The position numbers and the translations under genes are program-made. Shown piece by piece: positions 31,220 to 40,835 of a stretch of DNA of 64,000 bases. How positions within the stretch are numbered: the stretch's first letter is position 1; each line of letters begins with the position of its first letter. Where the stretch lies: NCBI GenBank assembly GCA_964350895.1, contig CAYGMG010000001.1, positions 1 to 64,000 on the forward strand, written 5' to 3'. The stretch comes from Pseudomarimonas sp964350895. Lineage in GTDB: Bacteria > Pseudomonadota > Gammaproteobacteria > Xanthomonadales > Xanthomonadaceae. The notes below the pieces were generated by a model, which saw only the letters and a list, made by a program, of their open reading frames with translations, did not search any database and was not told where the DNA came from.

Positions 31220-33565
31220 ATGGCGTCTGAAATGCGCTGCGAGGTCGATATCGATAGCGGCGACGTGCGCCGGGACGGCCGCCTCGAACGCCTGCCCCCG
31301 CGACTGCTTTCCCTGGTCCGCTTTCTCATCGCTCACCCTCACGAGGTCATTTCACGGGACCAGCTGATCGAGTCTGTGTGGGGGCATCTGGAAGCCGCCA
31401 GCGATGACTCGGTCAATGTCGCCGTCTCCGACCTCAGACGCCTTCTGGGCGATACCTTGCGACCGCACCGGATCATCGAAACTGTCCCCCGCCGCGGCTA
31501 CCGTTTCCTCGGCCAGGGGCTCGAGGTGGTCAACCTGTCCGCGGCCTTGGCCGCGCCTGCACAGGCGGATCCATCAGCGATTCGCGCTGACGATCCGGAA
31601 CCAGTTGAATTGCCGGCTCATGGACCGGCGCCCGCCACAGGCGAAGGCAGGCGCGGGCATCGCCGCATCGCCTGGCTGGCATGGGCGCTGGCGGCCGCGG
31701 CCATTGTCGCGCTGGGCGGGTGGCTGTGGCCGGACCGCGAATCGGCCGGGCCAGCATCAGTCTCCTCGCCGGCGCCGTCTATCTCGGGCGCAATCGGACC
31801 GTCCTTGGCGGTGCTGCCCTTCCTTGATCTCAGCCCCGGCGGTCACCAGCGCTACTTTGCCGACGCTCTGGTCGATCGCATCATCCACATGCTGGCGCAG
31901 GTGCAAGGCCTGCAGGTCGCGGCGCGGACGTCCTCGTTTGCGTTTCGCGACGGCACCGCGACCGTGGCCGAGATTGGTGAGGCGCTGCAGGTTGGCACCG
32001 TGCTGGAAGGCAGCCTGGTGCAAGACGGAGAGCGCATGCGGGTAGTCGCCCAGCTGATCGATGTCGAGAGCGGGATGCATCTGTGGTCGAAGACCTACGA
32101 CCGCGACGTCGGCGAGCTTTTCGTGCTGCAGGACGAGATCGCCGCCGCGGTATCGCGCACCCTGGTCGATACCCTGCTCCCCGAGCAGGCGCTGCGCCAG
32201 CCACGCAGCCGCGCCGCCTACGACCTCACCACGCGTGCCCGCTTCGCCCAGGATGAGGACACCCTGGCTGGCGCCGAGGCCGCGCAGGCCTTCTATCTGC
32301 AAGCGCTGGAGCACGACCCGGACTACGTGCCCGCCCTGGTCGGGCTGTTCGAGATCGGCGGGCTGCTGGTCGGCCACCGCGGCAGGGTGGACGAGGCCGA
32401 TCTGGAGCGGGCGCTGGCGGCGCTGGATCGCGCCCGCTCGCTGGTACCGGATGATCCCGAGGTACTGCGCGCACTGGCGATGAACCAGCGCCGACTGGGC
32501 AACCGGGAGGAGTCGCTGTCACTCTTCGAGCGCGCACTGGACGGCAACCCCAACGATGCCGGCACCTGGGTCCAGCGCGGCGACCTGCTGCTCTTCCTCG
32601 GCCGTTTCGACGAAGCGCTGGAGTCCATCCGCCAGGCGCAGCGCCTCGATCCGTTGTCTCATCGAATCGGACGCCGGCTGGCCGACGCCTACTGGGCGGT
32701 CGGCCGTGCCGAGGAGGCGCTGGCGCAGCTCAGGGACACACTGCGCCAGCATCCCGAGGTGGCCGCGGCCTATGGCGCGATGTCCAGCTACCTGATCCGC
32801 CTGGGTCGCAGCGCGGAAGCCATGCGCTACCTCCAGGCCCAGCGGCGCCTGGATCCGGACAGCCCGATCCGCTGGATGCGCGAGTGCGAGATGTATCTGC
32901 AGCTGGGCGACGACGCGGCCGCCGAGACCTGCACCGATGCGCTGGCCGCCGCCCACGACAGCCGCCTGCATGAGCTCTACCTGCGCCAGGCCATTCTCGG
33001 CTTTCGCGGCGAATGGGAGGCACGCCACGCGCTGATGGATGAGTTGCTTGACGTCGCATGGCGCAACGACCGGATGATCCCGGCGCTGGTGGCGGACTCC
33101 TACGCCCGTCAGGACTGCGGACGCGCGCTGGAGATCCTGGAACAGCGCATGCCGGGACTGTTCGCTTCACCTCCCGAGATGGCACCGAGCATGTCGATGG
33201 CCAGCCGGGTCGCCGTGCGCTGCCTGCGTCGGGAAGGCCGCGGCGCCGAGGCCGAATCGCTGCTCGCCGCCTTTGCCGCCATGACCGAGCGCCTGCGACT
33301 GCAGCAGGGACCGGAACTGGTGATCGGTCTTGAGCAGGCCTGGGTGCTTGCCCTGCAGGGACGCAACGATGCCGCGCTCGAAGCGCTGACGGAACTCGTT
33401 GATAAGGACTGGCGATTCTACTGGTGGCAGCTTGATGCCTATCCCGAATTTGCCGGCATCGTCGAGTCGGAAGGATTCGAGCGCCTGCTCGATCGCCTGG
33501 AGGCCGGCGTGGCCGAGCAGCGCCGGAGATACGTCCAGCAGCGCGATGCGCCGCTGACCGAATGA
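31220..33565 (+). CDS. Membrane-anchored winged-helix regulator with TolB-like and TPR domains (CadC-like)
   Basis: A 781-residue protein. Residues about 1-100 form an OmpR/CadC-type winged helix (RDQLIESVWGHLEAASDDSV, then SDLRRLLGD and IIETVPRRGYRF). A linker follows, then a membrane helix (IAWLAWALAAAAIVALGGWLW), a TolB-like/adenylate-cyclase-associated segment (SLAVLPFLDLSPGGHQRYFA near residue 195) and a run of TPR-like repeats to the C terminus. In known members DNA binding is cytoplasmic and the sensor part periplasmic. Here the protein probably couples an envelope signal to transcription; the target is unknown. The ATG at 31220 is chosen over a GTG at 31199. Confidence 0.88.
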   Translation: MASEMRCEVDIDSGDVRRDGRLERLPPRLLSLVRFLIAHPHEVISRDQLIESVWGHLEAASDDSVNVAVSDLRRLLGDTLRPHRIIETVPRRGYRFLGQGLEVVNLSAALAAPAQADPSAIRADDPEPVELPAHGPAPATGEGRRGHRRIAWLAWALAAAAIVALGGWLWPDRESAGPASVSSPAPSISGAIGPSLAVLPFLDLSPGGHQRYFADALVDRIIHMLAQVQGLQVAARTSSFAFRDGTATVAEIGEALQVGTVLEGSLVQDGERMRVVAQLIDVESGMHLWSKTYDRDVGELFVLQDEIAAAVSRTLVDTLLPEQALRQPRSRAAYDLTTRARFAQDEDTLAGAEAAQAFYLQALEHDPDYVPALVGLFEIGGLLVGHRGRVDEADLERALAALDRARSLVPDDPEVLRALAMNQRRLGNREESLSLFERALDGNPNDAGTWVQRGDLLLFLGRFDEALESIRQAQRLDPLSHRIGRRLADAYWAVGRAEEALAQLRDTLRQHPEVAAAYGAMSSYLIRLGRSAEAMRYLQAQRRLDPDSPIRWMRECEMYLQLGDDAAAETCTDALAAAHDSRLHELYLRQAILGFRGEWEARHALMDELLDVAWRNDRMIPALVADSYARQDCGRALEILEQRMPGLFASPPEMAPSMSMASRVAVRCLRREGRGAEAESLLAAFAAMTERLRLQQGPELVIGLEQAWVLALQGRNDAALEALTELVDKDWRFYWWQLDAYPEFAGIVESEGFERLLDRLEAGVAEQRRRYVQQRDAPLTE

Positions 33566-33566
33566 T

Positions 33567-33598
33567 CCGGGCCGGCCGGGTCGCCCCGACCGGCCCGG
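33567..33598. terminator. Bidirectional hairpin between convergent genes
   Basis: A 9-bp stem CCGGGCCGG/CCGGCCCGG, one C-A mismatch, then an inner CGGG-TCGC-CCCG stem-loop. It begins two bases after the regulator stop and ends 11 bases before the stop of the convergent secreted-protein gene. There is no T run on either side, so an intrinsic termination role is plausible but unproven. Confidence 0.5.
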
Positions 33599-33608
33599 GC
33601 CAGTTCCC

Positions 33609-35156
33609 TCAGCCCTGGGGCCCGTGGCAACGCAGGCGGTCCGTGCGGGTGAGGCGAACGAGGTCCTGGCTGCCCTCGACACCGTTGACGGTGTAGCGGG
33701 CCTCGCCAGCATTGCAGTGGGCAAAGTCGATGCGCAGAGCGCCGACGACCTCGCGCTCGACGGTGGCAGGATCGAATCCGGGTCCGAACAGTCCGCCGCG
33801 GGTCACCGCCAGTTCGTCGACGATGATCGACAGCCCTTCGCGACGGCCGACGCCGTTGAACCAGCGCTGGGTGCCCTCCTCGTCGTAGGTGTACCAGGTG
33901 ATCGCGGCATCCCCGCTATCCAGCGGGGTCAGCGAGAAGCCCTGGCCATCGCGCGCCGGGTCATACCAGAGACCGGAGAACTGGCGATCGGCGACCAGCG
34001 GCGCGGGCACCATTTCGATCAGCCCGCTGCTGAAGTCGGAGGACAGCGTCTCCACCGCCGGGAACGGCTCTGAAGGACTCAGCGCGTACACCGCGCTGCA
34101 CAGCACACCCTCGGCGCCGCACAGGCCGAAGGGCTCGTCCTCGAACGCCAGACCCACATTGAAGGGAACCAGTCGACCCGCCGAGAAGCTGGTGCTCGGC
34201 GCCAGCGGACCGAGGCTGAAGCCCTCGTTCTCGTCGCCGCCGAAATAGCGATTGACGAGGTTGTAACCGGCCCAGAAGAAGGCGACCGTCGGCGCATCGC
34301 GCGGCGTGTTCACCAGGTCGACCGTCTGCCGCAGCGTATCGCCCTGGAAGCCCTCGGTGTCGACATGCGCGTAGCGCACTTCGTCGCCGGCCGGCAGGCT
34401 GAAGAAGCCGCCGGTGAAGGACCCCATCGAGTACAGGCGCCCGTCCTTGTCCAGGTCGTTGCCGGCGATCCAGCCACGCACCACGCCGCCGCCGTCAAAG
34501 CCGGTCTGGCGGAAGGTGAAGCGCAGGTCCTCGGTGGTCGGCACCGCGGCGCTGCTGAACAGGTTGAAGGCGATCTCGAAGTTTGGGAACGGATCGACCG
34601 GCACCAGGCTGGTGACCGCCGCACACGGCAGGCCGTCAGCATTGCCGCAGGGTCCAAAGCCCGCCTCGGACTGCGCTGCCTGCGCCGGCGCGAAGCGCGG
34701 CCCCATGATGTAGCTGGTGCTGGGCGCCAGCGGGCCGAGGAACATGCCCTCGTCGGCGTCGTCACCGAAGGCGCCGCCATCGAGGTTGTAGCTCAGGCCG
34801 AAGAACGCGTTGTTGTCGTCTTCAAGGCCGCCATCTTCCTTGCTGTAGACCTGGGTGAAGCTGCGCCCGTTGACGTTCTGCACGTGGATGCTGACGTACT
34901 CGACCTCATCGCCCTCGGGCAGGCCGAGGAAGCCCCGGATCAGCGGCGCGATCGAATAGAGCTTGCCGTCGCCGTCCAGATCCTCGCCCGTCACGAATCC
35001 GTCGACTTGGCCGCCGTCGGGGAACACCTGCGAGAACTGGAAGCTGACCTTCTCGGCAGCAGCCGGCGCGGCCATGCCCAGGGCGAGCAGGGCGAGGGAA
35101 ACGGCGCGCCATGCGGGGCGCCGACGAATCGAATCGGTGGTGAGTTGCGTTGCCAT
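33609..35156 (-). CDS. Secreted protein with internal duplication and C-terminal WY-P-R-G domain
   Basis: A 515-residue protein of no characterised function with a signal peptide (VSLALLALGMAAPAAA). Two copies of a unit of about 180 residues are evident: FQFSQVFPDGGQVDGFVTGEDLDGDGKLYS and FTFRQTGFDGGGVVRGWIAGNDLDKDGRLYS both lead to a GF-SLP-GDEV-Y segment and a later LGPLAPSTS. The D-D-D-G-K/R pattern could bind calcium, but that is a guess. The C-terminal 110 residues begin with SGLWYDPARDGQGFSL, a domain also found twice in the divergent peroxidase fusion. A good GAGGAG ribosome site precedes the ATG. Confidence 0.8.
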   Translation of the reverse strand: MATQLTTDSIRRRPAWRAVSLALLALGMAAPAAAEKVSFQFSQVFPDGGQVDGFVTGEDLDGDGKLYSIAPLIRGFLGLPEGDEVEYVSIHVQNVNGRSFTQVYSKEDGGLEDDNNAFFGLSYNLDGGAFGDDADEGMFLGPLAPSTSYIMGPRFAPAQAAQSEAGFGPCGNADGLPCAAVTSLVPVDPFPNFEIAFNLFSSAAVPTTEDLRFTFRQTGFDGGGVVRGWIAGNDLDKDGRLYSMGSFTGGFFSLPAGDEVRYAHVDTEGFQGDTLRQTVDLVNTPRDAPTVAFFWAGYNLVNRYFGGDENEGFSLGPLAPSTSFSAGRLVPFNVGLAFEDEPFGLCGAEGVLCSAVYALSPSEPFPAVETLSSDFSSGLIEMVPAPLVADRQFSGLWYDPARDGQGFSLTPLDSGDAAITWYTYDEEGTQRWFNGVGRREGLSIIVDELAVTRGGLFGPGFDPATVEREVVGALRIDFAHCNAGEARYTVNGVEGSQDLVRLTRTDRLRCHGPQG

Positions 35157-35539
35157 GCGTGTTCTCCTCAGAGGGGTCTGACTGAAGCCCCGAGGCGTGC
35201 CTGCGGGACGAGAGCCACGCTAGGCGCTGGCTGGAAATGCGTCCTGAGCAAACACTAAAACCTTCGAAAAGGTCGTCAGGACAGGTACTTAAGCAATTGG
35301 TAAACCCAGGATCGCAGCGACGGGGCATGGCCCGACGCAGCGACCACCAGGCCGCGACACAGACCCGCCGGCGCATGCCGGAAAGCGCCGCCCCGGCGTG
35401 TCTGCTGGCCCTTGGCAGCCTGTCAGCACCCCGCTTATGTCACTGATCGGACGCGCTTTATCAGGCTTTAGGATTTGCTCAAGACGGCCCCGTGCGAGCC
35501 ACCTACCGTGGCAGCCAACGCCCGACCGGAGTCATCGCC
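35157..35539. promoter_or_regulatory. Shared intergenic region between divergent secreted-protein genes
   Basis: A 383-base gap separates two divergent genes whose products share a domain type. It is visibly more AT-rich around 35240-35310, with a small ACCTT-CGAA-AAGGT hairpin at about 35262. It probably holds both promoters; no hexamer pair is convincing enough to place. Confidence 0.35.
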
Positions 35540-37861
35540 ATGCGTCCTTGCCCGAGACCCGCCTCCGCCGTCCTGCCAGGCCTGCTGCTGATCCTTGCGC
35601 TGACGCTCACCCTCGGGGGAGTTCGGGTCACCGGTGCCCCGCTGGCAGGATTCCAGGGCCACCACAGCGGGAGCTGGTGGCATCCCGGGCGGGACGGCGA
35701 GGGCCAGTTCCTCAGCTTCGAGCAGGTCGGGGATCGGCGCGTCGCGGTGCTCGCCTGGTTCACCTATGACGACCACGGCGCGCCGCGCTGGCTGGTCGGC
35801 GCCGCCGACTACGCGCCAGGTGCGGCCAGCGTCGAGGTCCCGCTGTTCAGCGGCCGCGGCGGTCGCCTCGGCGTCGGCTTTCGCAGCAGCGCAGTACAGC
35901 TGCTGGAGGCGGGCCGCGCGACGCTCAGCCTTGAAGGCTGCGACCGCATGCGGCTGCGTCATGCTGATGCCGGCGGTTCCTTCAGCCTGGACCTCGTGCG
36001 CCTGCATGGCCCGCTGGACGGGGCGGACTGCCAAGCCGGCCAGCAGGACGCGGAGCCCGCGCGTCTTTCGGCCCCGCTGTCCGGCGCTTGGTGGGACGCC
36101 GCACGCAGCGGCGAAGGCGGCTTTGTCGCCTTCGAACGCGCCGGTGAGCGCCGCATCGCCTCGGTGTACTACTTCAGCTACGACGATGCCGGGGCGCCGG
36201 AATGGCGCGTCGGATCGAGCGAGGTCGGGGCCACCACCGACCGCTTGAGCGTCGAACTGCTCAGCGGCTACGGCGCGCGCTTCGGCGCCGACTTCCGCGC
36301 CGAAGACGTGGTCCTGCATCCGGCAGGCCGCCTGCTGATCGAGCAGGATGGCTGCGCTGCCATGCGCATGCGGTTTACCGGTGAAGTCAGCTTCGGGCTG
36401 ACCTGGACACGCACGCTCGATGAACTGGACGGCCTGCCCTGCGAGCCCTTGCTGCCCGCGCCCACCGCGCTCGACCAGGCGCTCCAGCCGCTGCTCGCCG
36501 AGCATGGCCTCCGTGGCGACCCCAGCGCCGGGCGCAAGCTGCCGGGTATCGATGCCCCGCTTGCCCAGCTCGGCAAGCTGCTGTTCTTCTCCCGCGCGCT
36601 CAGCGCCGAAGGTGATGTGGCCTGCGCGTCCTGCCACCACCCCGCGCTCGGGGGTGCCGATGGCCTGGCTGTGTCGGTGGGCACGCCGGCCGAACAGCCC
36701 GAGCTGCTCGGCCCCGGACGACTCCCCGCCGACGGGGTCCTGCGCGTCGGCCGCAACGCCAACACCTTCTTCAACAGCGCGCTGTACGAGCGCGGGCTGT
36801 TCTGGGACTCGCGGGTGGAACGGCTGGTGGAGGGCGGCATCGCCACGCCAGAGTCGGCGCCCGGCACAGCCGACGCGGCGGCGGGTATCTCGCTGCTCGC
36901 GGCGCAGGCGCGCTTTCCAGTGCTGGCCCCAGCGGAGATGCTTGGGCCAGGCTTCCCCGGGCTGGAAGGCGACGCCGTTCGCAGGCACCTTGCGGCGCGC
37001 ATTGGCGACTACGGAAGCGGTCGCTCCAGCCTGCCGCCGAGTGAGTGGCTGCCCCGCTTCCGCGCGGCCTTTGGCAGGCAGGCAGATGCCGAGACGCTGA
37101 TCCGCTTCGAGACCATCGCCCAGGCGCTTGCCGAGTACCAGCGCTCGGCTGTGTTCGTCGAGACGCCCTGGGCGCGCTACGTGCGTGGCAACACGTCGGC
37201 GATCAGCGAGGACGCCAAGGCCGGTGCGCTCGCTTTCCTGCGGCGGATCGACCAGGGCGGCGCGCAATGCGCGCAGTGCCACCGTGGCGACCTGTTCAGC
37301 GACGAGCAGCACCACGTGCTCGGCTTTCCGCAGGTCGGCCCGGGCGTCGACAGCGCGCGCGGCGCCGACCTCGGCCGCGGCCGGATCAGCGATCGCGACA
37401 TCGAGCGCTTCGCCTTCCGCACGCCCAGCCTGCTGAACGTGGCGCTGACCGCGCCCTACGGTCACGCCGGCGCTTACCGCACGCTGTCGCGGGTGATCGG
37501 CCACTACCGCTCGCCGGCCGGCGCGGTGAGCAACCTCATGGTCTCCCGGGGCTGGTGCCGCCTGCCGCCGTTCGATGCCGACCCTGACTGTGCCGCCGGC
37601 GAACCCGCAGCGCGCGAAAACAGCCGTGCAGCCCTCGACCAATTGCAGCGCGTGCGCGAGCAGGACCCAGACGGCGCCCTGCCCGCGCTGCCTGCGACGC
37701 TGCCTTTCACTGCCGAGCTGCAGCTCGCCGAATTCCTGCGCACGCTGACCGACCCCTGCCTGCTCGACCGCGCCTGTTTCGGGCGCTGGATTCCCACGCC
37801 CGAGCAAGCGCCGGATGCGCTGCAACTCAATGCTGTGGACGCAGACGGCCACGCGCTTTGA
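35540..37861 (+). CDS. Di-haem cytochrome c peroxidase/MauG-like protein fused to two N-terminal WW-P-R-G domains
   Basis: A 773-residue exported protein with a signal segment (AVLPGLLLILALTLTLGG). Residues about 40-310 contain two copies of a domain starting GSWWHPGRDGEGQFLSFE and GAWWDAARSGEGGFVAFE. The rest is a MauG/CcpA-type di-haem peroxidase with c-type haem motifs CASCH (Cys362, Cys365, His366) and CAQCH (Cys577, Cys580, His581), plus the usual GRNANTFFNSALYERGLFWD and FRTPSLLNVALTAPYGHAG segments. Standard members are about 320-450 residues, so the N-terminal half is an added module. Such enzymes reduce peroxide or oxidise protein side chains in the periplasm. The divergent neighbour carries the same small domain. 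Confidence 0.88.
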   Translation: MRPCPRPASAVLPGLLLILALTLTLGGVRVTGAPLAGFQGHHSGSWWHPGRDGEGQFLSFEQVGDRRVAVLAWFTYDDHGAPRWLVGAADYAPGAASVEVPLFSGRGGRLGVGFRSSAVQLLEAGRATLSLEGCDRMRLRHADAGGSFSLDLVRLHGPLDGADCQAGQQDAEPARLSAPLSGAWWDAARSGEGGFVAFERAGERRIASVYYFSYDDAGAPEWRVGSSEVGATTDRLSVELLSGYGARFGADFRAEDVVLHPAGRLLIEQDGCAAMRMRFTGEVSFGLTWTRTLDELDGLPCEPLLPAPTALDQALQPLLAEHGLRGDPSAGRKLPGIDAPLAQLGKLLFFSRALSAEGDVACASCHHPALGGADGLAVSVGTPAEQPELLGPGRLPADGVLRVGRNANTFFNSALYERGLFWDSRVERLVEGGIATPESAPGTADAAAGISLLAAQARFPVLAPAEMLGPGFPGLEGDAVRRHLAARIGDYGSGRSSLPPSEWLPRFRAAFGRQADAETLIRFETIAQALAEYQRSAVFVETPWARYVRGNTSAISEDAKAGALAFLRRIDQGGAQCAQCHRGDLFSDEQHHVLGFPQVGPGVDSARGADLGRGRISDRDIERFAFRTPSLLNVALTAPYGHAGAYRTLSRVIGHYRSPAGAVSNLMVSRGWCRLPPFDADPDCAAGEPAARENSRAALDQLQRVREQDPDGALPALPATLPFTAELQLAEFLRTLTDPCLLDRACFGRWIPTPEQAPDALQLNAVDADGHAL

Positions 37862-38146
37862 GCGGCCACACCGAACGGCGTCGCGCAGCGTTGCTGCGCC
37901 AGCGTCGGCGCGAAGTCAATCACTCACGACCAGAACGCGCCAGATGCTCAGGCCGAGCACCCCGGCGCGCGCTCGACGGATCGACACCCACTCGATGACC
38001 GCGCCCGCTGCGCCGAGGCCGGCGCGCTTTCGCCCATTCGACCCCCCGCAGCCTGCACCCGGCACGCCGGCTCTGGCCAGGCACATTGTGGCAAGCTTCG
38101 CGCTGCCGACCGGGTCGGTGAAGCGGCGCAGGCCGCCGCGGGGCCG

Positions 38147-40606
38147 ATGGAGTCGAAGTTGCCGATGCTTCCCGTTCGCGCGTTGAGATCATTGCTGCGC
38201 AGGCCGGTGTATGCCCTCACCGTGGTGCTGACCCTCACCCTGGGGCTGGCCGCCGTCGGGATGAGCTTCAGCCTGGTCCACGGCGTGCTGCTCGCGCCCC
38301 TGCCCTACGCCGCGCCCGAGCGCCTGGTCGGGGTCCAGCTGGAACTGGCCGATGGGAGTCGAGCAGGACATTCGCCGGCCCTGATTGCGACGATGCGCCG
38401 CTTTGCCACCCAGCTCGATGAGGTCGCGCTGTACCGGGTCGGCAGCGCCAACGTCTGGAGCGCGGATGACAGCGCAGCCGCCGAGAACCTCAGCGCTTCA
38501 TGGATCAGCCCGTCGCTGCCGGCACTGCTGCGCGCGCCGCCCCTGCTCGGCCGCGTGTTCAGCGAAGAGGAAGCGCTGCCAGGCACGCCAAATGCGGTGA
38601 TCCTCAGCGAAGCGGAATGGCGCGCGCGCTACGGCGGCTCGCCCGAGGCGCTGGGCCAGACGCTGATGGTCAACGATGTGCCGCGCGAGATCATCGGCGT
38701 CATGCCTGCGCGGTTCGCCTTTCCCGCGGCCCACGTCCGGCTGTGGCTGCCTGCACGCTCCTACAACGAGGGCACGGCCGGTGACTTCTTCTACGCCGCC
38801 GTGGCACGGCTGGCGCCGGCCGCCGATGCGCAGGCGGCGGAGCGGGAACTGGCTGTGTTGCTGCCGCGCCTGGCCGAACTCTACCCGCAACTGCAGTCGG
38901 GCGGCTCGACCGCGGCCTGGCTCGCCGATGCCCAGCCAAGGCAGCGCCTGCAGCCGCTGCGCGAGATCCTCACCGGCAGCATCGCGCCCACCCTCTGGAC
39001 CCTCACCGCGATTGCCGGCCTGGTCCTGCTGGTGGCCCTGGCCAATGTGCTCGGCCTGGTACTGATCCGCAGCGAGTCGGGTCGCCACGACGGCGCGATC
39101 CGCGAAGCGCTGGGCGCCGGCCGGCTGCGCGCCGCCGCGCCGATCATCGGCGAGTCGTTGCTGCTTGGCCTGGTTGCTGCGGCCATCGCCCTGCTGGTCT
39201 GCCTGCTGGCGACGCTGGGCGTGCGCGCGATGGCGCCGGCTGACCTTCCCCGATTCGACGAGCTATCCCTCGGGCCTTGGCCGATCGGCGTCATCGTGCT
39301 GCTCGCCCTGATCGGCATCGTTGCCATGGCCCTGGTCCCGATCTGGGCCGAGCGCCAGCGCGGACACGCCCGTCCGCTGAAGGGGAGCGCACGTGGCCAC
39401 ACCGCATCCGTCGCCAGCCAGCGCCTGCGCAGCGCAAGCTGCGTGCTGCAGGTCGCAATGACCCTGGTGGTCCTGGCTGGATCAGCCCTGCTGCTGCGTT
39501 CGGCCGCGCAGCTGCGCGAGGTGCAGCCGGGCTTTGTGGCCGAGCAGGTCAGCACCTTCGGCATCCTGCTTCCCTTCGCCCGCTACGGCGAGTCCGCGCG
39601 GGTCGCCTTCCACGAGGCGCTGACCCGCCGCGTGGCCAGCCTTCCGCAAGTGCAGGCCGCCGGACTGGTCGCGCGCCTGCCGCTCGGCATCGGGCAAACG
39701 CCGGAACAGACCTTCCGCATCGATGAGAGCGGCCGCGCACTGACACTGCCGGTGAACGTCGCCGGCAATGGCTACTTCGCCGCGCTGCGCATTCCCCTGC
39801 TCGCCGGCCGCGATTTCCACCCGCTCGACAGCCAGGGGCCGCACGAGATGATCGTCAGCCAGCGCGCAGCCACCCTGCTGTTCGGTGAAACTGCAGGCGA
39901 TGCTGCGATCGGCCGGTCGCTCAGCCTCGATCCGGGCGGCCCGACCTACACGGTTGTCGGCGTGGTCGGCGATGTGCGCTACGAGACCCTCGCCGCCGCG
40001 CCGCCACCCATGGTCTATCGGCCCCAGGTCGCCGCCGCCCGGCCCGGCGTCGATCCCGGTCCGCTGCCCGGGATGCAGCTGGCAGTGCGCTCGCAGGTAC
40101 CCGCCGAGGCGCTGACCGCCAGGGTGCGCGAGATCGTGCGCGAGCTCGACCCTGGGATTCCGGTGTTCCAGGTCAGCAACATGGAGGAAGTCAGGCAGCG
40201 TTCGATGGCGGCGCTGACCCTGATGATCCGCATCATGACCGCCGCCGCGGCGATCACCCTGTTGCTCGGCATGATCGGCCTCTACGGCGTGATGGCCTAC
40301 CTGGTCGCACTGCGGACCCGCGAGTTCGGCCTGCGCCTGGCGCTGGGCGCGGATCCTCAGCGCATCGCGCGTGGCGTGCTGGGACGCGGCCTTGCGCTGA
40401 GCGTGCTGGGAATCGCGCTCGGCCTTGCGCTGTTCCTGACCGTAGCGCCGGCCCTGCGCGCCTGGATCTTCGGCGTCCCGGCCTGGGACCCGCTCTCCCT
40501 GCTTGCGTCCATGCTGGTCCTGCTCTGCACCACGACGCTGGCCTGCTGGCTTCCCGCACAGCGCGCGGCAGCCGTCGCACCCGCCACGGCGCTGCGTGCG
40601 GAATAG
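38147..40606 (+). CDS. ADOP-type duplicated ABC transporter permease (FtsX/MacB family)
   Basis: An 819-residue inner-membrane protein made of two MacB_PCD-FtsX units in tandem. The first helix region (YALTVVLTLTLGLAAVGMSF) leads into a periplasmic domain and three helices. The second unit begins near residue 420 (CVLQVAMTLVVLAGSALLLRS) and ends with three helices carrying IGLYGVMAYLVALRTREFGLRLALGA. This is the duplicated orphan permease layout common in Acidobacteria and Lysobacterales. No ATPase gene is adjacent, so it may use an ATPase encoded elsewhere. Start is ATG 38147 or ATG 38165; no ribosome site decides between them. Confidence 0.88.
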   Translation: MESKLPMLPVRALRSLLRRPVYALTVVLTLTLGLAAVGMSFSLVHGVLLAPLPYAAPERLVGVQLELADGSRAGHSPALIATMRRFATQLDEVALYRVGSANVWSADDSAAAENLSASWISPSLPALLRAPPLLGRVFSEEEALPGTPNAVILSEAEWRARYGGSPEALGQTLMVNDVPREIIGVMPARFAFPAAHVRLWLPARSYNEGTAGDFFYAAVARLAPAADAQAAERELAVLLPRLAELYPQLQSGGSTAAWLADAQPRQRLQPLREILTGSIAPTLWTLTAIAGLVLLVALANVLGLVLIRSESGRHDGAIREALGAGRLRAAAPIIGESLLLGLVAAAIALLVCLLATLGVRAMAPADLPRFDELSLGPWPIGVIVLLALIGIVAMALVPIWAERQRGHARPLKGSARGHTASVASQRLRSASCVLQVAMTLVVLAGSALLLRSAAQLREVQPGFVAEQVSTFGILLPFARYGESARVAFHEALTRRVASLPQVQAAGLVARLPLGIGQTPEQTFRIDESGRALTLPVNVAGNGYFAALRIPLLAGRDFHPLDSQGPHEMIVSQRAATLLFGETAGDAAIGRSLSLDPGGPTYTVVGVVGDVRYETLAAAPPPMVYRPQVAAARPGVDPGPLPGMQLAVRSQVPAEALTARVREIVRELDPGIPVFQVSNMEEVRQRSMAALTLMIRIMTAAAAITLLLGMIGLYGVMAYLVALRTREFGLRLALGADPQRIARGVLGRGLALSVLGIALGLALFLTVAPALRAWIFGVPAWDPLSLLASMLVLLCTTTLACWLPAQRAAAVAPATALRAE

Positions 40607-40613
40607 CCAGCAG

Positions 40614-40636
40614 CCTGTCGCTGCTTGCGCGACAGG
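40614..40636 (+). terminator. Terminator after the ADOP permease gene
   Basis: CCTGTCGC and GCGACAGG form a perfect 8-bp stem with a seven-base loop, eight bases past the stop, followed by TTTG. The short T run makes this a moderate candidate for intrinsic termination. Confidence 0.55.
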
Positions 40637-40835
40637 TTTGCGTGGGAACAGCAGCGACGTTTTCATCCGCAACCGTGCTGCGTCGCAGCGTGCATCGGCG
40701 CCGTACCGGCCCGTATGGTCGCGTCCGAGGAAAACGCGAAAGGATTCGATGCCGCGTGGATGATCCCATCGGGATCGCCATTCGGCCGGCGCGCAGGGGG
40801 CGCTGTTCATCATCTGACAGCCTCGGGGAGGGGTC

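Noticed and set aside
35468..37852. 794-codon minus-strand frame opposite the peroxidase fusion
   Set aside because: Antisense shadow; the plus strand carries two CxxCH haem motifs and a signal peptide.
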